A stretch of DNA of 28,670 nucleotides, from the IMG/VR virus record IMGVR_UViG_3300007540_000074, positions 1 through 28,670 of that record; one strand, given 5' to 3'. Every line of letters begins with the position of its first letter. The first letter of the stretch is position 1. The stretch is from a virus. Below are positions 17,994 through 27,700 of this stretch, piece after piece. The notes under the pieces are model-generated. The model had not been told where the DNA came from. It worked only from the letters and a program-made list of their open reading frames with translations, and ran no database searches. A program made the position numbers and the translations under genes.

Positions 17994-20309
17994 ATGGCAA
18001 TAGCAACACGTATAAACTATGGGGGTGGTAATTGTGGGCCAGGAACTGGACCTTGTCAAGGGCTTGATTGTCCTGGTACAAGTGGGGATTGTTATCCTTA
18101 TTGCGATCCACCGCCGGGTCTTTGTCCAGACGGAAGTCAACCAATCCCATCTAAAAGATCTGGTGGCTTTGAGTGTCCTGATCCAGGTCCTTGCGTGGGA
18201 ACTGGCTGTCCACCTAACAACTGCTCTGGGCCATGTTGTGTTAATAATGAGTGCATTTGTAATGATTGTAGTTGGGGTAATGATGGTGATTGGCATATTT
18301 ATTGGAGTTGCGACGATGATCACGAAATAATAGTTTTAAACGATGATAGATCAATATCTGATTTAGAATCTCATAATAATCATTTTGATAATTCACAAAC
18401 AGAACTAGGTAGTACAATTACAATACCAAGTCATTTTGGTTTTGGTACAGATGCGATTATACCTTTTGTATCATATCCAAACGATTGTTATACTTATTTA
18501 GGCAAAAAATACGGAACTACACCAAGTGATGTTGTTACAGCTGGTCTAACCGTTGTTGAGGGGCTTTGGGCTGGAACGTCACCAAGGGGACAAAGTTTTA
18601 GCCACCAACTCCAAGAATGTAAAGATTGTGGCCCGGTAACGCCTCCACCTCCAATTGGTGGTTGTATGGATCCAACGGCCTGCAATTACAATCCCAACGC
18701 GACAGGTAGCAGTAAAGATTGTTGTTATATCACTGGTTGTACAGATCCAACAGCACTTAATTATAATGCTGGTGCGTGTTGTGATGATGGTTCTTGTTGT
18801 TTTCAATCAGGTTGCACTAATCCATTAGCTTGTAATTACAACTCAAAAGCGCCGCCGTGTATTGACGATGGTTCTTGTTGTTTTAATGAAGGGTGTATGG
18901 ATGATGGTACTGTTGGTAACGCTTTAAGACCATCTAATTGGACGGGTCCAGCTACAAATTACGATCCAAACGCATGTTGTCCTGGTACTTGTATATATAC
19001 AAATGTAGAAAGCCCTGATTACACTTATGTAATTTGGTGTTCGTTCTTTAAACTAAACGGTAATGTAATTCAAGATGACACGTTCTACACAGAACTTAAT
19101 GCAGCAATTACTACTAATAGTTTTTCATATACAGACATTGCAACCATGTTTGGTGGTACGCAAAATACTTTACCTGATTTTAATGGAACTCAAAGAATAA
19201 TGGTTCCTGGAGACACTGTTAGACAATATTATCCATTTAGTGATAATAACAATATAATTTCAAGGACTTATGTAGGCGTTATATCATCTTCAACTGACCT
19301 AGTAACAAGCTCTGGATTAGATATTGGTAGCGGAGTGTTTATTCAATCGTCAGGAGCCCAAGTTATGTTAGGACCTGGGGTTTATAGTGGCGGTGGAAAT
19401 TCACCAACAATTACTGCTTATAATTTTTTAGACTCATCAGCATGTTGTGATAAAATAACAACTCCGACTTGTAGTGGCGCAGTTTCTGGTTGCACAGACC
19501 CCACAGCTCACAACTACAACCCGCTAGCAACTATTGACGATGGTTCATGTGAATTTTGCGTAACAGAACAAGACTTACTTACATGGCAAAGAGAAAACAA
19601 CGAGGGTCAAGTGTTTGATATTACTACTTTTATAAGTGGAAAAGGACTCACGGGTACGGGGGTATTTTGTGGATGTAAAGACGTTGCAGCAAATAATTAT
19701 TGGAGTTGGGCAACGTTTGATCCGGTAACACCAAATCCACCTGGGTCATGTACTTACATCTCTGCAAGTATTTCTGGTTGTACAGACGATGGTAATTCTC
19801 CTGCTGGAACAACGTTTGGTAATTTAACTAGACCTTCAATTCACCCAGCAGGTGTCCCAGCATTAAATTATAATCCAAGTGCTACATCGGATGATAGTAG
19901 CTGTCTGTGGTGTACGTGGACTAGCGGTAGTGGTTGTACAACAAACGGAGTATGTAACTCTGGTGGATCAGGTTGGTTTATAGATTATAATAATTCAAAT
20001 ATCAATGGTAATTACCCTAGATTTATAACAATAGGTTTAAAACCAAATGGTAATGGTATAAGTGAGGTAAAATTAAGTTCTAACCAGGTAAGCAATGGCG
20101 TTGTTACTAGCCTTACTAAAGATACAAGTTTTACTAGTTTTGGTCCTTATGGTGTTCAAAATGGTTGGGAACAATGGAGTGTTACTTTAAGCGCTAATGT
20201 TGGTTTTACGGCTCCAAACAATGCTGTAAGTTTCTTAGTTTATGAATCAGATGGAGCGGGTGGAACATCAGTGTGTAATCCTATTATAATAGGCATAGGA
20301 TTAGGTTAA
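17994..20309 (+). CDS. Cys-rich repeat protein, probable tail surface / receptor-contact protein
   Basis: 771 residues with about 60 Cys, very unusual for a phage protein. Residues 1-100 are Cys/Gly/Pro-rich (CPGTSGDCYPYCDPPPG), GC-richer than the flanks. A folded segment follows (about 100-215). Residues 223-335 hold four GC(T/M)D-type repeats; a beta-rich domain (about 340-490) separates them from three more (499-640), and the C-terminus (650-771) looks like a beta-sandwich ending SVCNPIIIGIGLG. The repeat consensus GCTDPTAxNYNPxAxxDDGSC is known from secreted and adhesin-like proteins of Bacteroidota. No signal peptide is seen, as expected for a virion protein. Placed 3 nt after the tail-hub gene, it is probably in the tail tip. 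The exact binding partner is unknown. Confidence 0.72.
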   Translation: MAIATRINYGGGNCGPGTGPCQGLDCPGTSGDCYPYCDPPPGLCPDGSQPIPSKRSGGFECPDPGPCVGTGCPPNNCSGPCCVNNECICNDCSWGNDGDWHIYWSCDDDHEIIVLNDDRSISDLESHNNHFDNSQTELGSTITIPSHFGFGTDAIIPFVSYPNDCYTYLGKKYGTTPSDVVTAGLTVVEGLWAGTSPRGQSFSHQLQECKDCGPVTPPPPIGGCMDPTACNYNPNATGSSKDCCYITGCTDPTALNYNAGACCDDGSCCFQSGCTNPLACNYNSKAPPCIDDGSCCFNEGCMDDGTVGNALRPSNWTGPATNYDPNACCPGTCIYTNVESPDYTYVIWCSFFKLNGNVIQDDTFYTELNAAITTNSFSYTDIATMFGGTQNTLPDFNGTQRIMVPGDTVRQYYPFSDNNNIISRTYVGVISSSTDLVTSSGLDIGSGVFIQSSGAQVMLGPGVYSGGGNSPTITAYNFLDSSACCDKITTPTCSGAVSGCTDPTAHNYNPLATIDDGSCEFCVTEQDLLTWQRENNEGQVFDITTFISGKGLTGTGVFCGCKDVAANNYWSWATFDPVTPNPPGSCTYISASISGCTDDGNSPAGTTFGNLTRPSIHPAGVPALNYNPSATSDDSSCLWCTWTSGSGCTTNGVCNSGGSGWFIDYNNSNINGNYPRFITIGLKPNGNGISEVKLSSNQVSNGVVTSLTKDTSFTSFGPYGVQNGWEQWSVTLSANVGFTAPNNAVSFLVYESDGAGGTSVCNPIIIGIGLG
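18660..18998 (+). repeat. Array of four GC(T/M)D-type Cys repeats
   Basis: Units start at 18660 (GCMDPTACNYNPNA), 18735 (GCTDPTALNYNAGACCDDGSC), 18810 (GCTNPLACNYNSKA ... DDGSCCF) and 18891 (GCMDDG, longer, with ATNYDPNACCPGTC). The first three are exactly 75 nt apart. The DDGSC-encoding DNA, GATGATGGTTCTTGTTG and close variants, recurs almost unchanged in units 2 and 3. Confidence 0.9.
19488..19910 (+). repeat. Second group of Cys repeats
   Basis: A nearly perfect unit at 19488-19556 (GCTDPTAHNYNPLATIDDG then SCEF), a degenerate one from 19671 (GCKDVAANNYW ... GSCTY), and a long one from 19779 (GCTDDGNSPAG ... ALNYNPSATSDDSSCLW). Insertions between the GC and NYN halves lengthen the last two. 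Confidence 0.85.
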
Positions 20310-20323
20310 AATAAATAAAAAAT

Positions 20324-21934
20324 ATGGCACAAATAATATTACAAGCAACTGCATATAATAAGAAGTACTCTGTTACACCAATGGTGATAGATAAAGATGC
20401 TTATATTAAATCCAAAACAGTGTTTATGGAGGTTGTTCCTAATGATGGTTACATAGTAAATGCTAGTAATTTTTATTCTGGATTATTATTACCTAGCATA
20501 TATAGTGTGTTTTACGATAACACAAGCGAAAATTTAGATTTTGAAAATAGAGTTAGAATTACAGTTACATTACAAGATGGTTTATTAGAACAAAGTGGTG
20601 ACAATTTAATAGTAACTATACCACTAAATGGATACGCAGAAATACCTAGTAATAAATTAGAATTTACAGATATAACTACACATGGAAATAACTTTCAAGT
20701 TATAAACAAAACCGGTAGTGTTGAAAAAACTTCTAGTCGTGTTATTAATAATGTTCACACGGACAAGTATTTAATTAACGGCCGTAGAAATGAGGTTGGT
20801 ATAATAATAGAAAAAACTTTTATAGCTGATCAAGGATATTATTTTAGAGCACTACCAACGTGGAACATGAACTCTAGCAGAAAAAAAAATTTTATAATAA
20901 AATCAAGAGAAATTAGAGATAACGGAAACAAAGTTGTTCAAAAAATATATACTATAAGTTACAAATTTCCAGATGAAAAAACTATGACAGAGTCTTTGGA
21001 TGAAATTAACTTTTCAGCAAGCGCAACTAAGATAAAAACTAGAATTACATCCACAACTCCTGCTAAAAAAGAAGAACACAAAATATATAGTATTAATGTT
21101 TTACCAACTGGTAACTCAAAAAATAGTAATCAATACTTTATAGTTAAAGGTGTTCCTGGTAGTGAGTTTAGTATTTTAGCACAAGATGGAGATAAAAACA
21201 TATATGATTTTGAAACAGGAAAGTTTGGAGAAGGAGGAAAACTTTTAAAAGGCGTTATACCCCGTGGTAAAGACGGTAAAACAGGTGTTTATAGAGGTGT
21301 AATGAAAAAGGGCAATCAAAAGAAAGTTGATATTAGAATGATAACATCTAACCAGACAACGGAGGAATTGGTCGAAAAAGGAGAACAAAAAGTATCGCAA
21401 AAAATAGCCACTGGTTATACAGCAAGTATTATTGCTGACAAAACAAGTATAACAGGTTTGCAGGTTGGTACTGCCACTGTTGTATCTGACAAGGTGCTTG
21501 AAACGGGTACTATTACAGTGCCGTTTAGTTATCTTATAAGACCTTCTGAAGACAAATTACTAGTGTTAAATAGAAGACCTTTGTTTGATCTTTCTAAAGA
21601 TTATAAAGCGTGGTCAACCGCTACTAATAACGAGTCTCACACTGACAAAAGCCACGCTGGTGCCGTAGAAGACGAAAACTTAATAGAAATGGATTTTGAT
21701 ATTACTAGTGGTAAAAAGAGTGACACTAAAAGAGGTGCTAGATTTACTATTGACACTATAGTAACCCCAGTAGGTGAACCATTAAATCCTCACGATTCTT
21801 TAATAGACTTAGGAATATATGGATACGCAGCATACAACGTAACAGGTGAAATGCACATTACTGATATTGGAGAAGAAAACCTAGTTGTAGAAATGATGCT
21901 TAATAACTTTTTATCAGAACACGATCCAGCTTAA
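20324..21934 (+). CDS. Unknown virion protein, beta-rich
   Basis: 536 residues, not recognised. It begins MAQIILQATAYNKKYSVTPM and consists mostly of alternating hydrophobic/polar segments suggesting beta domains (FENRVRITVTLQDGLLEQSG; NKKYSVTPMVIDKD). A middle region (about 200-250) is Ser/Thr/Lys-rich; a later stretch ILRPSEDKLLVLNRRPLFDL-like segment (about 410-428, read as IRPSEDKLLVLNRRPLF) leads to a C-terminal domain ending VVEMMLNNFLSEHDPA. No enzyme motif is seen. Between the Cys-repeat protein and a small beta protein, it is probably part of the tail tip or fibre. Its start is preceded by AATAAAAAAT, 14 nt after the upstream stop. Confidence 0.6.
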   Translation: MAQIILQATAYNKKYSVTPMVIDKDAYIKSKTVFMEVVPNDGYIVNASNFYSGLLLPSIYSVFYDNTSENLDFENRVRITVTLQDGLLEQSGDNLIVTIPLNGYAEIPSNKLEFTDITTHGNNFQVINKTGSVEKTSSRVINNVHTDKYLINGRRNEVGIIIEKTFIADQGYYFRALPTWNMNSSRKKNFIIKSREIRDNGNKVVQKIYTISYKFPDEKTMTESLDEINFSASATKIKTRITSTTPAKKEEHKIYSINVLPTGNSKNSNQYFIVKGVPGSEFSILAQDGDKNIYDFETGKFGEGGKLLKGVIPRGKDGKTGVYRGVMKKGNQKKVDIRMITSNQTTEELVEKGEQKVSQKIATGYTASIIADKTSITGLQVGTATVVSDKVLETGTITVPFSYLIRPSEDKLLVLNRRPLFDLSKDYKAWSTATNNESHTDKSHAGAVEDENLIEMDFDITSGKKSDTKRGARFTIDTIVTPVGEPLNPHDSLIDLGIYGYAAYNVTGEMHITDIGEENLVVEMMLNNFLSEHDPA

Positions 21935-21944
21935 AATATAAATT

Positions 21945-22322
21945 ATGCCAACAAAAACTTTACAAATACCAGGAGAATTAAATGTTTCAATACAACCTGG
22001 TGATATTATTTACGCGTCTAAAATAAGAGGTGGTCAAGCTGGAACTAACCATCCTGACCCTGGTAACGTGGACACAAAGCCAGTAGCTATAGGTAAAGTA
22101 ATTCCTCAAGGAATTAACTTTGTGAATAGAACTATTACTATAGAAACTACTAATTTTGCAAGTGGACCTTCTGGATTGTCTTATGTTATGTTTAACAAAG
22201 ACAACAGGGTTAACACCTCTGGAATAGTTGGTTATTTTGCAGAATGTGAATTAAAAAATTATTCTACAAAATACGCTGAAATATTTGTGGTGGCAAGCGA
22301 TTTTGTTGAAAGTAGTAAATAA
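21945..22322 (+). CDS. Small beta-rich structural protein, unknown
   Basis: 125 residues. MPTKTLQIPGELNVSIQPGD opens a compact domain with many short beta segments (TKPVAIGKVIPQGINFVNRT; AEIFVVASDFVESSK at the end). It resembles small tail-associated or fibre-accessory proteins only in composition. It is 10 nt after the 536-residue gene and before a 71-nt gap, so it probably ends this block of tail genes and may be a partner of the protein before it. Function unknown. Confidence 0.6.
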   Translation: MPTKTLQIPGELNVSIQPGDIIYASKIRGGQAGTNHPDPGNVDTKPVAIGKVIPQGINFVNRTITIETTNFASGPSGLSYVMFNKDNRVNTSGIVGYFAECELKNYSTKYAEIFVVASDFVESSK

Positions 22323-22393
22323 AGTGCAAAAACTGTGACTATATAAGTATTAAAATTATGAAAAATATATTAAAAATAAAAAACAAATAAGAT
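22323..22393 (+). other. 71-nt AT-rich gap before the ejection genes
   Basis: The longest gap after 7524. It is A-rich with TATATAAG at about 22340-22348 and a ten-codon ATG reading frame at 22358-22390 judged not to be a gene. It may hold a promoter for the last block of genes, but no known consensus (including TAnnTTTG) is seen, so none is called. Confidence 0.35.
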
Positions 22394-23374
22394 ATGGCGA
22401 TAATGGCAGCATTGGCAATAGGAGGAGCTATCGCCGGGGGTATAAAAGCCTTTTCTGGTTTTAAAGATAAAAAAAAGGCTAAGGCAAAGCAAAAGGCAGC
22501 TGAAGCAGGATTAAAAAACGCTCAAAACGCGCTTAAAGCGGTTGACACTTCTAATCCTTTTAAAAACGCTAGCAATGCTTACGCCGACATGGAAAATCAA
22601 ATGGCGGGTCTTAAAAACGTTTACGAAGATCAGGTAAATGTTTATGCCGACATGGAGAACAAAATGGAGGGGCAAGAAAACAGAATGGAAGGATTGAAAA
22701 ATGCTTTTGAAGGTGTTGATAATGCTATGGAAGATCTTACTGTTAACACGCAGCAGGCGGAGTTTGAAGCCCAACAAAACCAACAAATGCAAGCAAACAT
22801 TATGTCGAGTATGGGTGCAGCTGCTGGTGGTTCTGGTATTGCAGCTTTAGCGCAGTCTATGGCTAATCAAGGGGCTTTACAAGCTCAAAAAGCATCAGCA
22901 TCTATTGGTGCTCAAGAAGCTGCTAACACAAAAGCCGCTGCCGAAGCACAGCAAGAAATTGATATGACAGCCGCTGGTGAAGATCAAAAATTACAAATGG
23001 CAGAAGCATCTGAAGCTAGTAGATTAGACACTGCCTCTCGTGAAGCTGATATGATGATACAGCAAACACAAATGAGCGCCGAAGAAAGAATGCAAGCTGC
23101 TGAGCTTGGTGAAGCTGCGTCACTACAAATGGCGGAAGCCACTGAACAATCTAGACTAGATACCCTGGAAGCACAAGGAGAAATGGAGGTTCAGAAATTA
23201 AAAGGTGAAGGCGCTATGTGGAGTGCTGAAGCTGAAATGCAAAAACAATCAACACTGATGGATTCTTATGCGCAACAAGCTGGTATGGCAGCAAAAGAAA
23301 AAGCTGCTGGAGATAAAAAAGGATGGGGTGGAATTTCTGGCGCTCTTAGTTCTTTGGGTGGACTTGGTAAATAA
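22394..23374 (+). CDS. Glycine-rich/coiled-coil internal virion (ejection) protein
   Basis: 326 residues. The N-terminus AIMAALAIGGAIAGGIKAFSG is a glycine-zipper-like hydrophobic helix able to insert in a membrane; it is followed by a Lys/Ala-rich helix. Residues 61-115 contain imperfect repeats (NAYADMENQM and NVYADMENKM, 21 residues apart), then MEDLTVNTQQAEFEAQQNQQ and the Gly/Ala-rich AAAGGSGIAALAQSMANQGA, a combination I remember from internal proteins of marine Bacteroidota phages. Residues about 175-295 form a long Ala/Glu/Gln/Met coiled coil with two copies of LQMAEAxExSRLDT 44 residues apart. Probable role: an ejected protein that helps carry DNA through the envelope. It starts at ATG 22394, after a 71-nt AT-rich gap. 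Confidence 0.76.
   Translation: MAIMAALAIGGAIAGGIKAFSGFKDKKKAKAKQKAAEAGLKNAQNALKAVDTSNPFKNASNAYADMENQMAGLKNVYEDQVNVYADMENKMEGQENRMEGLKNAFEGVDNAMEDLTVNTQQAEFEAQQNQQMQANIMSSMGAAAGGSGIAALAQSMANQGALQAQKASASIGAQEAANTKAAAEAQQEIDMTAAGEDQKLQMAEASEASRLDTASREADMMIQQTQMSAEERMQAAELGEAASLQMAEATEQSRLDTLEAQGEMEVQKLKGEGAMWSAEAEMQKQSTLMDSYAQQAGMAAKEKAAGDKKGWGGISGALSSLGGLGK
22574..22741 (+). repeat. 21-residue tandem repeats in the internal virion protein
   Basis: N(A/V)YADMEN(Q/K)M is encoded at 22574 and again at 22637, exactly 63 nt apart. The DNA is TACGCCGACATGGAAAAT against TATGCCGACATGGAGAAC. Looser MEGLKN / MEDLTV units continue to about 22741. Confidence 0.8.
22991..23164 (+). repeat. 44-residue periodic coiled-coil repeat
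   Basis: LQMAEASEASRLDT (bases 22991-23032, residues 200-213) and LQMAEATEQSRLDT (23123-23164, residues 244-257) are 132 nt apart. The DNA differs mostly at silent sites, so the protein pattern is being preserved. A 44-residue period equals four 11-residue hendecads, as in some right-handed coiled coils. Confidence 0.75.
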
Positions 23375-23387
23375 TAAAAATATAAAT

Positions 23388-24782
23388 ATGAAAAAAATAA
23401 AATCATCACCTTTAAAACAGATGGAAACAGGAGCTATGGGAAAAAACCCCCAAGAGCACTTAAATAAAATGAAACAACAAACCGAAGACGGGTTAGCTAT
23501 AATTGGAGAGGGCGCTAAAAGACTTGCATGGAAAGACATGCAAATTAATATTAGAGCAATTGAGCCAATGAGCATGCAGTTGAGAAAAGCTAAAGACCAA
23601 ATTCTTAGAAAAAAAGATAGAGAACTATTTGACGATCTTGAACAACCTGAGTTGTCACCTGCGTATGCTAAAATATTTAAAATTGTATTAGATAAATACA
23701 AACAAGAACTTTTCGAAGCATTAAATAGTGAAGACAAAGAACAAGAGGGAGTTGTAAAAACAAAAATGGCAGCGTTTAAACAAGAGGCTGCCGCTATCAA
23801 AGAGTGTATAGCAGAATTTCGCGAAGATCATTTTGACTCAGAGTCATTATTATCTAAAGGAGTTTCAGCACAACAAGTTAGTTTTGCTACTCAAATGTAT
23901 TGTGAAAATCCAGATTTAAAAATTGCAAACGCTACTAGTCAAGATGTTGAAAATGGTTACACCGATTGGTTTGGAGTGCCAGTTATTGAAGATAAACTAT
24001 ACGCTTTTATATATGATTTTAGAGGTGTTCAAGTTATGATGAATATTTTAGATGGCAACAAAGATATGTTTATAAGAAACAATTTAAAAGCTTCTGAATA
24101 TATTAACTTTTTAAATAAAATGCATGAAGACGCTTTAAAAGCTTCTGGCGCTAAAGCTGCTCACAAAATAGATTTAGGGCGTATTAACTATCAAATAGAC
24201 AGTATGTTTGGTTATGGTGATGGTACAGCTAGTACAGAACAAAATGAATTAGTTATGATGTTTGCACATGACAGCGAGGTATTGAGAGATGGTAGTAGTT
24301 TTAGACGTCATTTATATGAACACCCAAGTATAAAAGATTTAAATTACGGAGGGTTTGACTGGAATAGTTTAAACGAAATAGCACCATTAGGACCTGGCGA
24401 TGTAAATTATTGGCATGATAACGTTGATGATATTGATAAGTTAATGTTAGTTGACGCTCTTATTAATGTTGATAATCCATTTTTTGATCTTGAGTTATTA
24501 AGAACATTAGTTAAAGAATACTACACTACTAAACTAGAAAATGCATGGTGGAAAGGCATGGGCTACAAAGAGGGCAAACTAGAATTAATGAGATTAAAAA
24601 GAGACAAACTTAACAAAGCTAGATTTGAAAAAGAAAAAACAGACGCTGCTAAAAATGGTATGTTAGAATTTTTATTTGATGGCAAGATGTATCCAACAGG
24701 TATGACACCAGAGAAAGTTAAAAAGCAAGAACAAGAAACTAAAGAAGCTACTGAAAAAGCTAATCCAGCGTTAAACAAATAA
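23388..24782 (+). CDS. Probable internal virion protein with N-terminal SPLK tag
   Basis: 464 residues from ATG 23388; the frame is open further upstream to 23268, but that part overlaps the preceding gene, and the AAAAATATAAAT leader fits starting here. The N-terminus MKKIKSSPLKQMETGAMGKN shares the 'SPLK' element with the next gene. The body is helical (REDHFDSESLLSKGVSAQQV; VKEYYTTKLENAWWKGMGYK) and ends in a charged Lys/Glu helix. No enzyme motif is seen. The protein LENAWWKGMGYKEGKLELMR segment looks familiar from marine phage virion proteins, but no function comes with it. Its place between a membrane-active coiled-coil protein and a giant protease-like protein suggests it is part of the ejected complex. 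Confidence 0.68.
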   Translation: MKKIKSSPLKQMETGAMGKNPQEHLNKMKQQTEDGLAIIGEGAKRLAWKDMQINIRAIEPMSMQLRKAKDQILRKKDRELFDDLEQPELSPAYAKIFKIVLDKYKQELFEALNSEDKEQEGVVKTKMAAFKQEAAAIKECIAEFREDHFDSESLLSKGVSAQQVSFATQMYCENPDLKIANATSQDVENGYTDWFGVPVIEDKLYAFIYDFRGVQVMMNILDGNKDMFIRNNLKASEYINFLNKMHEDALKASGAKAAHKIDLGRINYQIDSMFGYGDGTASTEQNELVMMFAHDSEVLRDGSSFRRHLYEHPSIKDLNYGGFDWNSLNEIAPLGPGDVNYWHDNVDDIDKLMLVDALINVDNPFFDLELLRTLVKEYYTTKLENAWWKGMGYKEGKLELMRLKRDKLNKARFEKEKTDAAKNGMLEFLFDGKMYPTGMTPEKVKKQEQETKEATEKANPALNK

Positions 24783-24783
24783 T

Positions 24784-27700
24784 ATGTTGAAAAAACCATC
24801 TCCATTAAAACATAAGGAACAAATTCCTGAAAGACAAGGCGCACATGCTACTCTTACTACAGAAGAGCATGAGGCGGTACATGGTGGTAAAATAGATACT
24901 TTGTTTGATTTTGAAGTAGATGTGCTTAAACCAAAGAAAAAAGAAGATAAAGAAAGAGTTAATCAATCTAATACATTTAGATTATTAACAGAGCAAGAAG
25001 AAGAATTGTTTTACCCATCAACTAAAACAGTTGTAGCTAAAGATATTGATGGTAAAGACGTAAAAATACAACAACCTTTAGATTTTACCAAACCAAAACC
25101 TGAGTTTGAAATAGGTGAAGACGGCAAAGTAAAATCAAAAAATGTAGATAAGAAAATCTATTACCAAGCTAATGCAATTCATTGGCAGGGTGATGATTTT
25201 GGAAATTATAAAAGGAAAAATTCTAGATGGTATAAGACTGTAAATGGTAAAGAAGAAGAAGCTTTTGCCGGTGAAACATTGAGTAAAAAAGAGAGGGCTA
25301 AGTTAAATGATTTAAACAAAACTCTTTACACTGGTAAAATTGATTTAACCGATGTAGAAACATGGAAAAACAGGGATGAAAAAACTATAGTAGGTTCAAT
25401 AACAAATTCTAATTTATTTCCAGGAGCTATAGGTGAAGACATTGGCCCTATGGCTAAAATTACATTACCAAACGGTGAGGAGTACACATCTAATCCAGAT
25501 GCTGAAGAAGGCGCAAAATATAAACCAACACAAAACCACGGCTTACCAATAACAGAATTAGGTAAAAAAGTACAAGAGTTCTATAAAAATACAGATAAAG
25601 ATGTTGATCTTTTATCAAGTTTACAGTTTAAAAATAGCAATGAGTTAAGAAGATCATGGGGTCAACTTGGTTATAAGGTTGAAACCACTCCTAATAGTTT
25701 GGCTAAAGGTGGTCAAGACATTGTGTTAAAAGATAAAAATAATAAAGAACTAGCGTCTGGTGATATAAATGATATAAAAAAATATCTTTACAATAACGCT
25801 AGCAAAAAAGATATTTCAAGGTTAAAACAACTATCTATTATAGAAGCTAGAGATAATATTAACGCTGTTAACAAATATAAAAAAAATTTAAATACTGCTA
25901 AGCTACGTGAAGAAGCGGAAAATGATTATTTAGAAAATAAGTTTAAAGCAGAAACAATGCGGACAATTTTAGATAGTCCGTTGCAACAAACAACTATAGA
26001 TGCAATAGATAAGTATTATAACACGAATATGGTTGGTAATGTGGAAACAGGTAAAATGTCCATGTTAAACGGTAAAAGTTTTACTGATTTAAGCTTTATT
26101 ATTGAAACGCTAAGAGCAAGCGATCCCAATCATCCAGATATAGCTATACTTAAAAATTTATTACCAAGACTTAATAAAAACAAAGAAACAGGTATATTAC
26201 AGTCAAAAAACGAAATGATTAATAAGGCTGCTGGCACATATCAAGATCAGTTATATAGAAAAAATAAAGACGCTATTCTTGTGAAAATGGGAACTGAATA
26301 TCTCGAACGTGGAGACGAGGAGGGTAAAGGTGGTACTATAGAAAAAGCTGAAATAAAAGCTGGTGTAGACGAGATGGTTGATAGTTACAGTAAAAATATT
26401 GATAAATATCAAATTGCAATATCCTCTTTAGCCGAGGACGCTAAAAAAGACGGTGTTAACGTGAGCTACCAAGTTGATAATTTTCAAGTAACCGGGGAAG
26501 ATACTGAAAAAGTTAATTTTTATGCAAATAAGTTTTCAGCTTTAAATGACGCTATTAAAGCAACTATAGAAGATTACGCTAATACTAAAGAATATTATGA
26601 TAATCAATATGGCGATTGGAGTAACAAGTATGAAGATGTTTTAACACTACAAGAAAAAACATCAAGAGAAAACAACTTGGGCCGAATGAACATGAGCAAA
26701 CTTAATGATGGTTTTAGAAGCATGGCTTATTCCGCTTTAAGTATTTTTGACGAAGAAAAAGCCATTGCTAAAACAAAGTCAATGCGTGAAGGGCAAGGGT
26801 TTTTAGAAGCGCCACTTGATTATAAAACAGCGATAGAAACTGGACAGAAATTTAGGTTTGCTACTGGTGAATTATCTACACAAGGCGCAAACGTTATTGT
26901 TGCCATTGCTAGTGGTGGCGCTGGTACAGCAATGGGACTTGGAAAAGTTGGTACTTCAATGCTAGTTGGTTACGGTGTTTTTGGTGCTTACTCTGGTACA
27001 CAGAAAGGTATAGACTTAGAAATACAAAGACAAGCTGGGGAAGAAGCTAAAAAAAGATTAGCTGAACTAGAGAAATATAAATTCATGTACACTCCTCAGG
27101 ATTATATGAGAACTAAAATGCAGTTAAACGAGGCTATTGCTTACGGTGATATATCTGATAGTGATAAAAGCAAAGCTATGTTATCTTCTTTTTTGATAGA
27201 GGGTACGGTAATGACGGCTTTAAATAGCTTTGGGTTGGGTACATTGCCAAACTCCATGAATCTTATAAACAAGTTTAAAACTCCTATTTCTAAATTAAAA
27301 GTTTCAAACAAACTATTAAGAAGCGATTTGAGGGCTGCTGGGGATGTAGTTTGGCAGTCTACAAAAGGTGTAGCAGGTGAAGTTTTAGAAGAAACAAGTA
27401 TTGAATCTCTTACGACAGTTGGTGATGGTTTAATACTAGGTAGAGACTTTAGTGATTGGCATGAAAACTTAGACGATGTAGCTGTAACATCGATAATAAC
27501 TTCTGGTGGTATGACCACGCTACCTAATACTTACGCGGCTATAGTTCAGCAAGCTGCAACTTCTGATTTTAGAAAAGATGTTAATAAGTCTCTTAATAAA
27601 ATGGAAGAGATTAAAACAAAGTTTGCAACTTTGGGTGTAAAAGATCCAATGCGTGATATTTACATAGATGAGTTTAAAGCTGAGGTTGAAAAAATAGCTG

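Noticed and set aside
22338-22350. Promoter-like TATATAAG
   Set aside because: Matches no Bacteroidota TTTG/TAnnTTTG spacing and is expected by chance in this AT-rich gap.
22358-22390. Ten-codon reading frame MKNILKIKNK
   Set aside because: Too short, composed of A-rich triplets expected by chance in an AT-rich gap, and no known family.
23268-23387. Upstream extension of the gene at 23388
   Set aside because: Overlaps the preceding gene by over 100 bases; the ATG at 23388 has the AT-rich leader used by the other genes and gives the SPLK N-terminus shared with the next gene.
23249-23800. 183-residue open frame on the - strand
   Set aside because: Antisense to the end of the internal virion gene and the next gene; hydrophobic and Ser/Phe-rich as expected for a shadow of A/Lys-rich coding DNA, with no recognisable domain.
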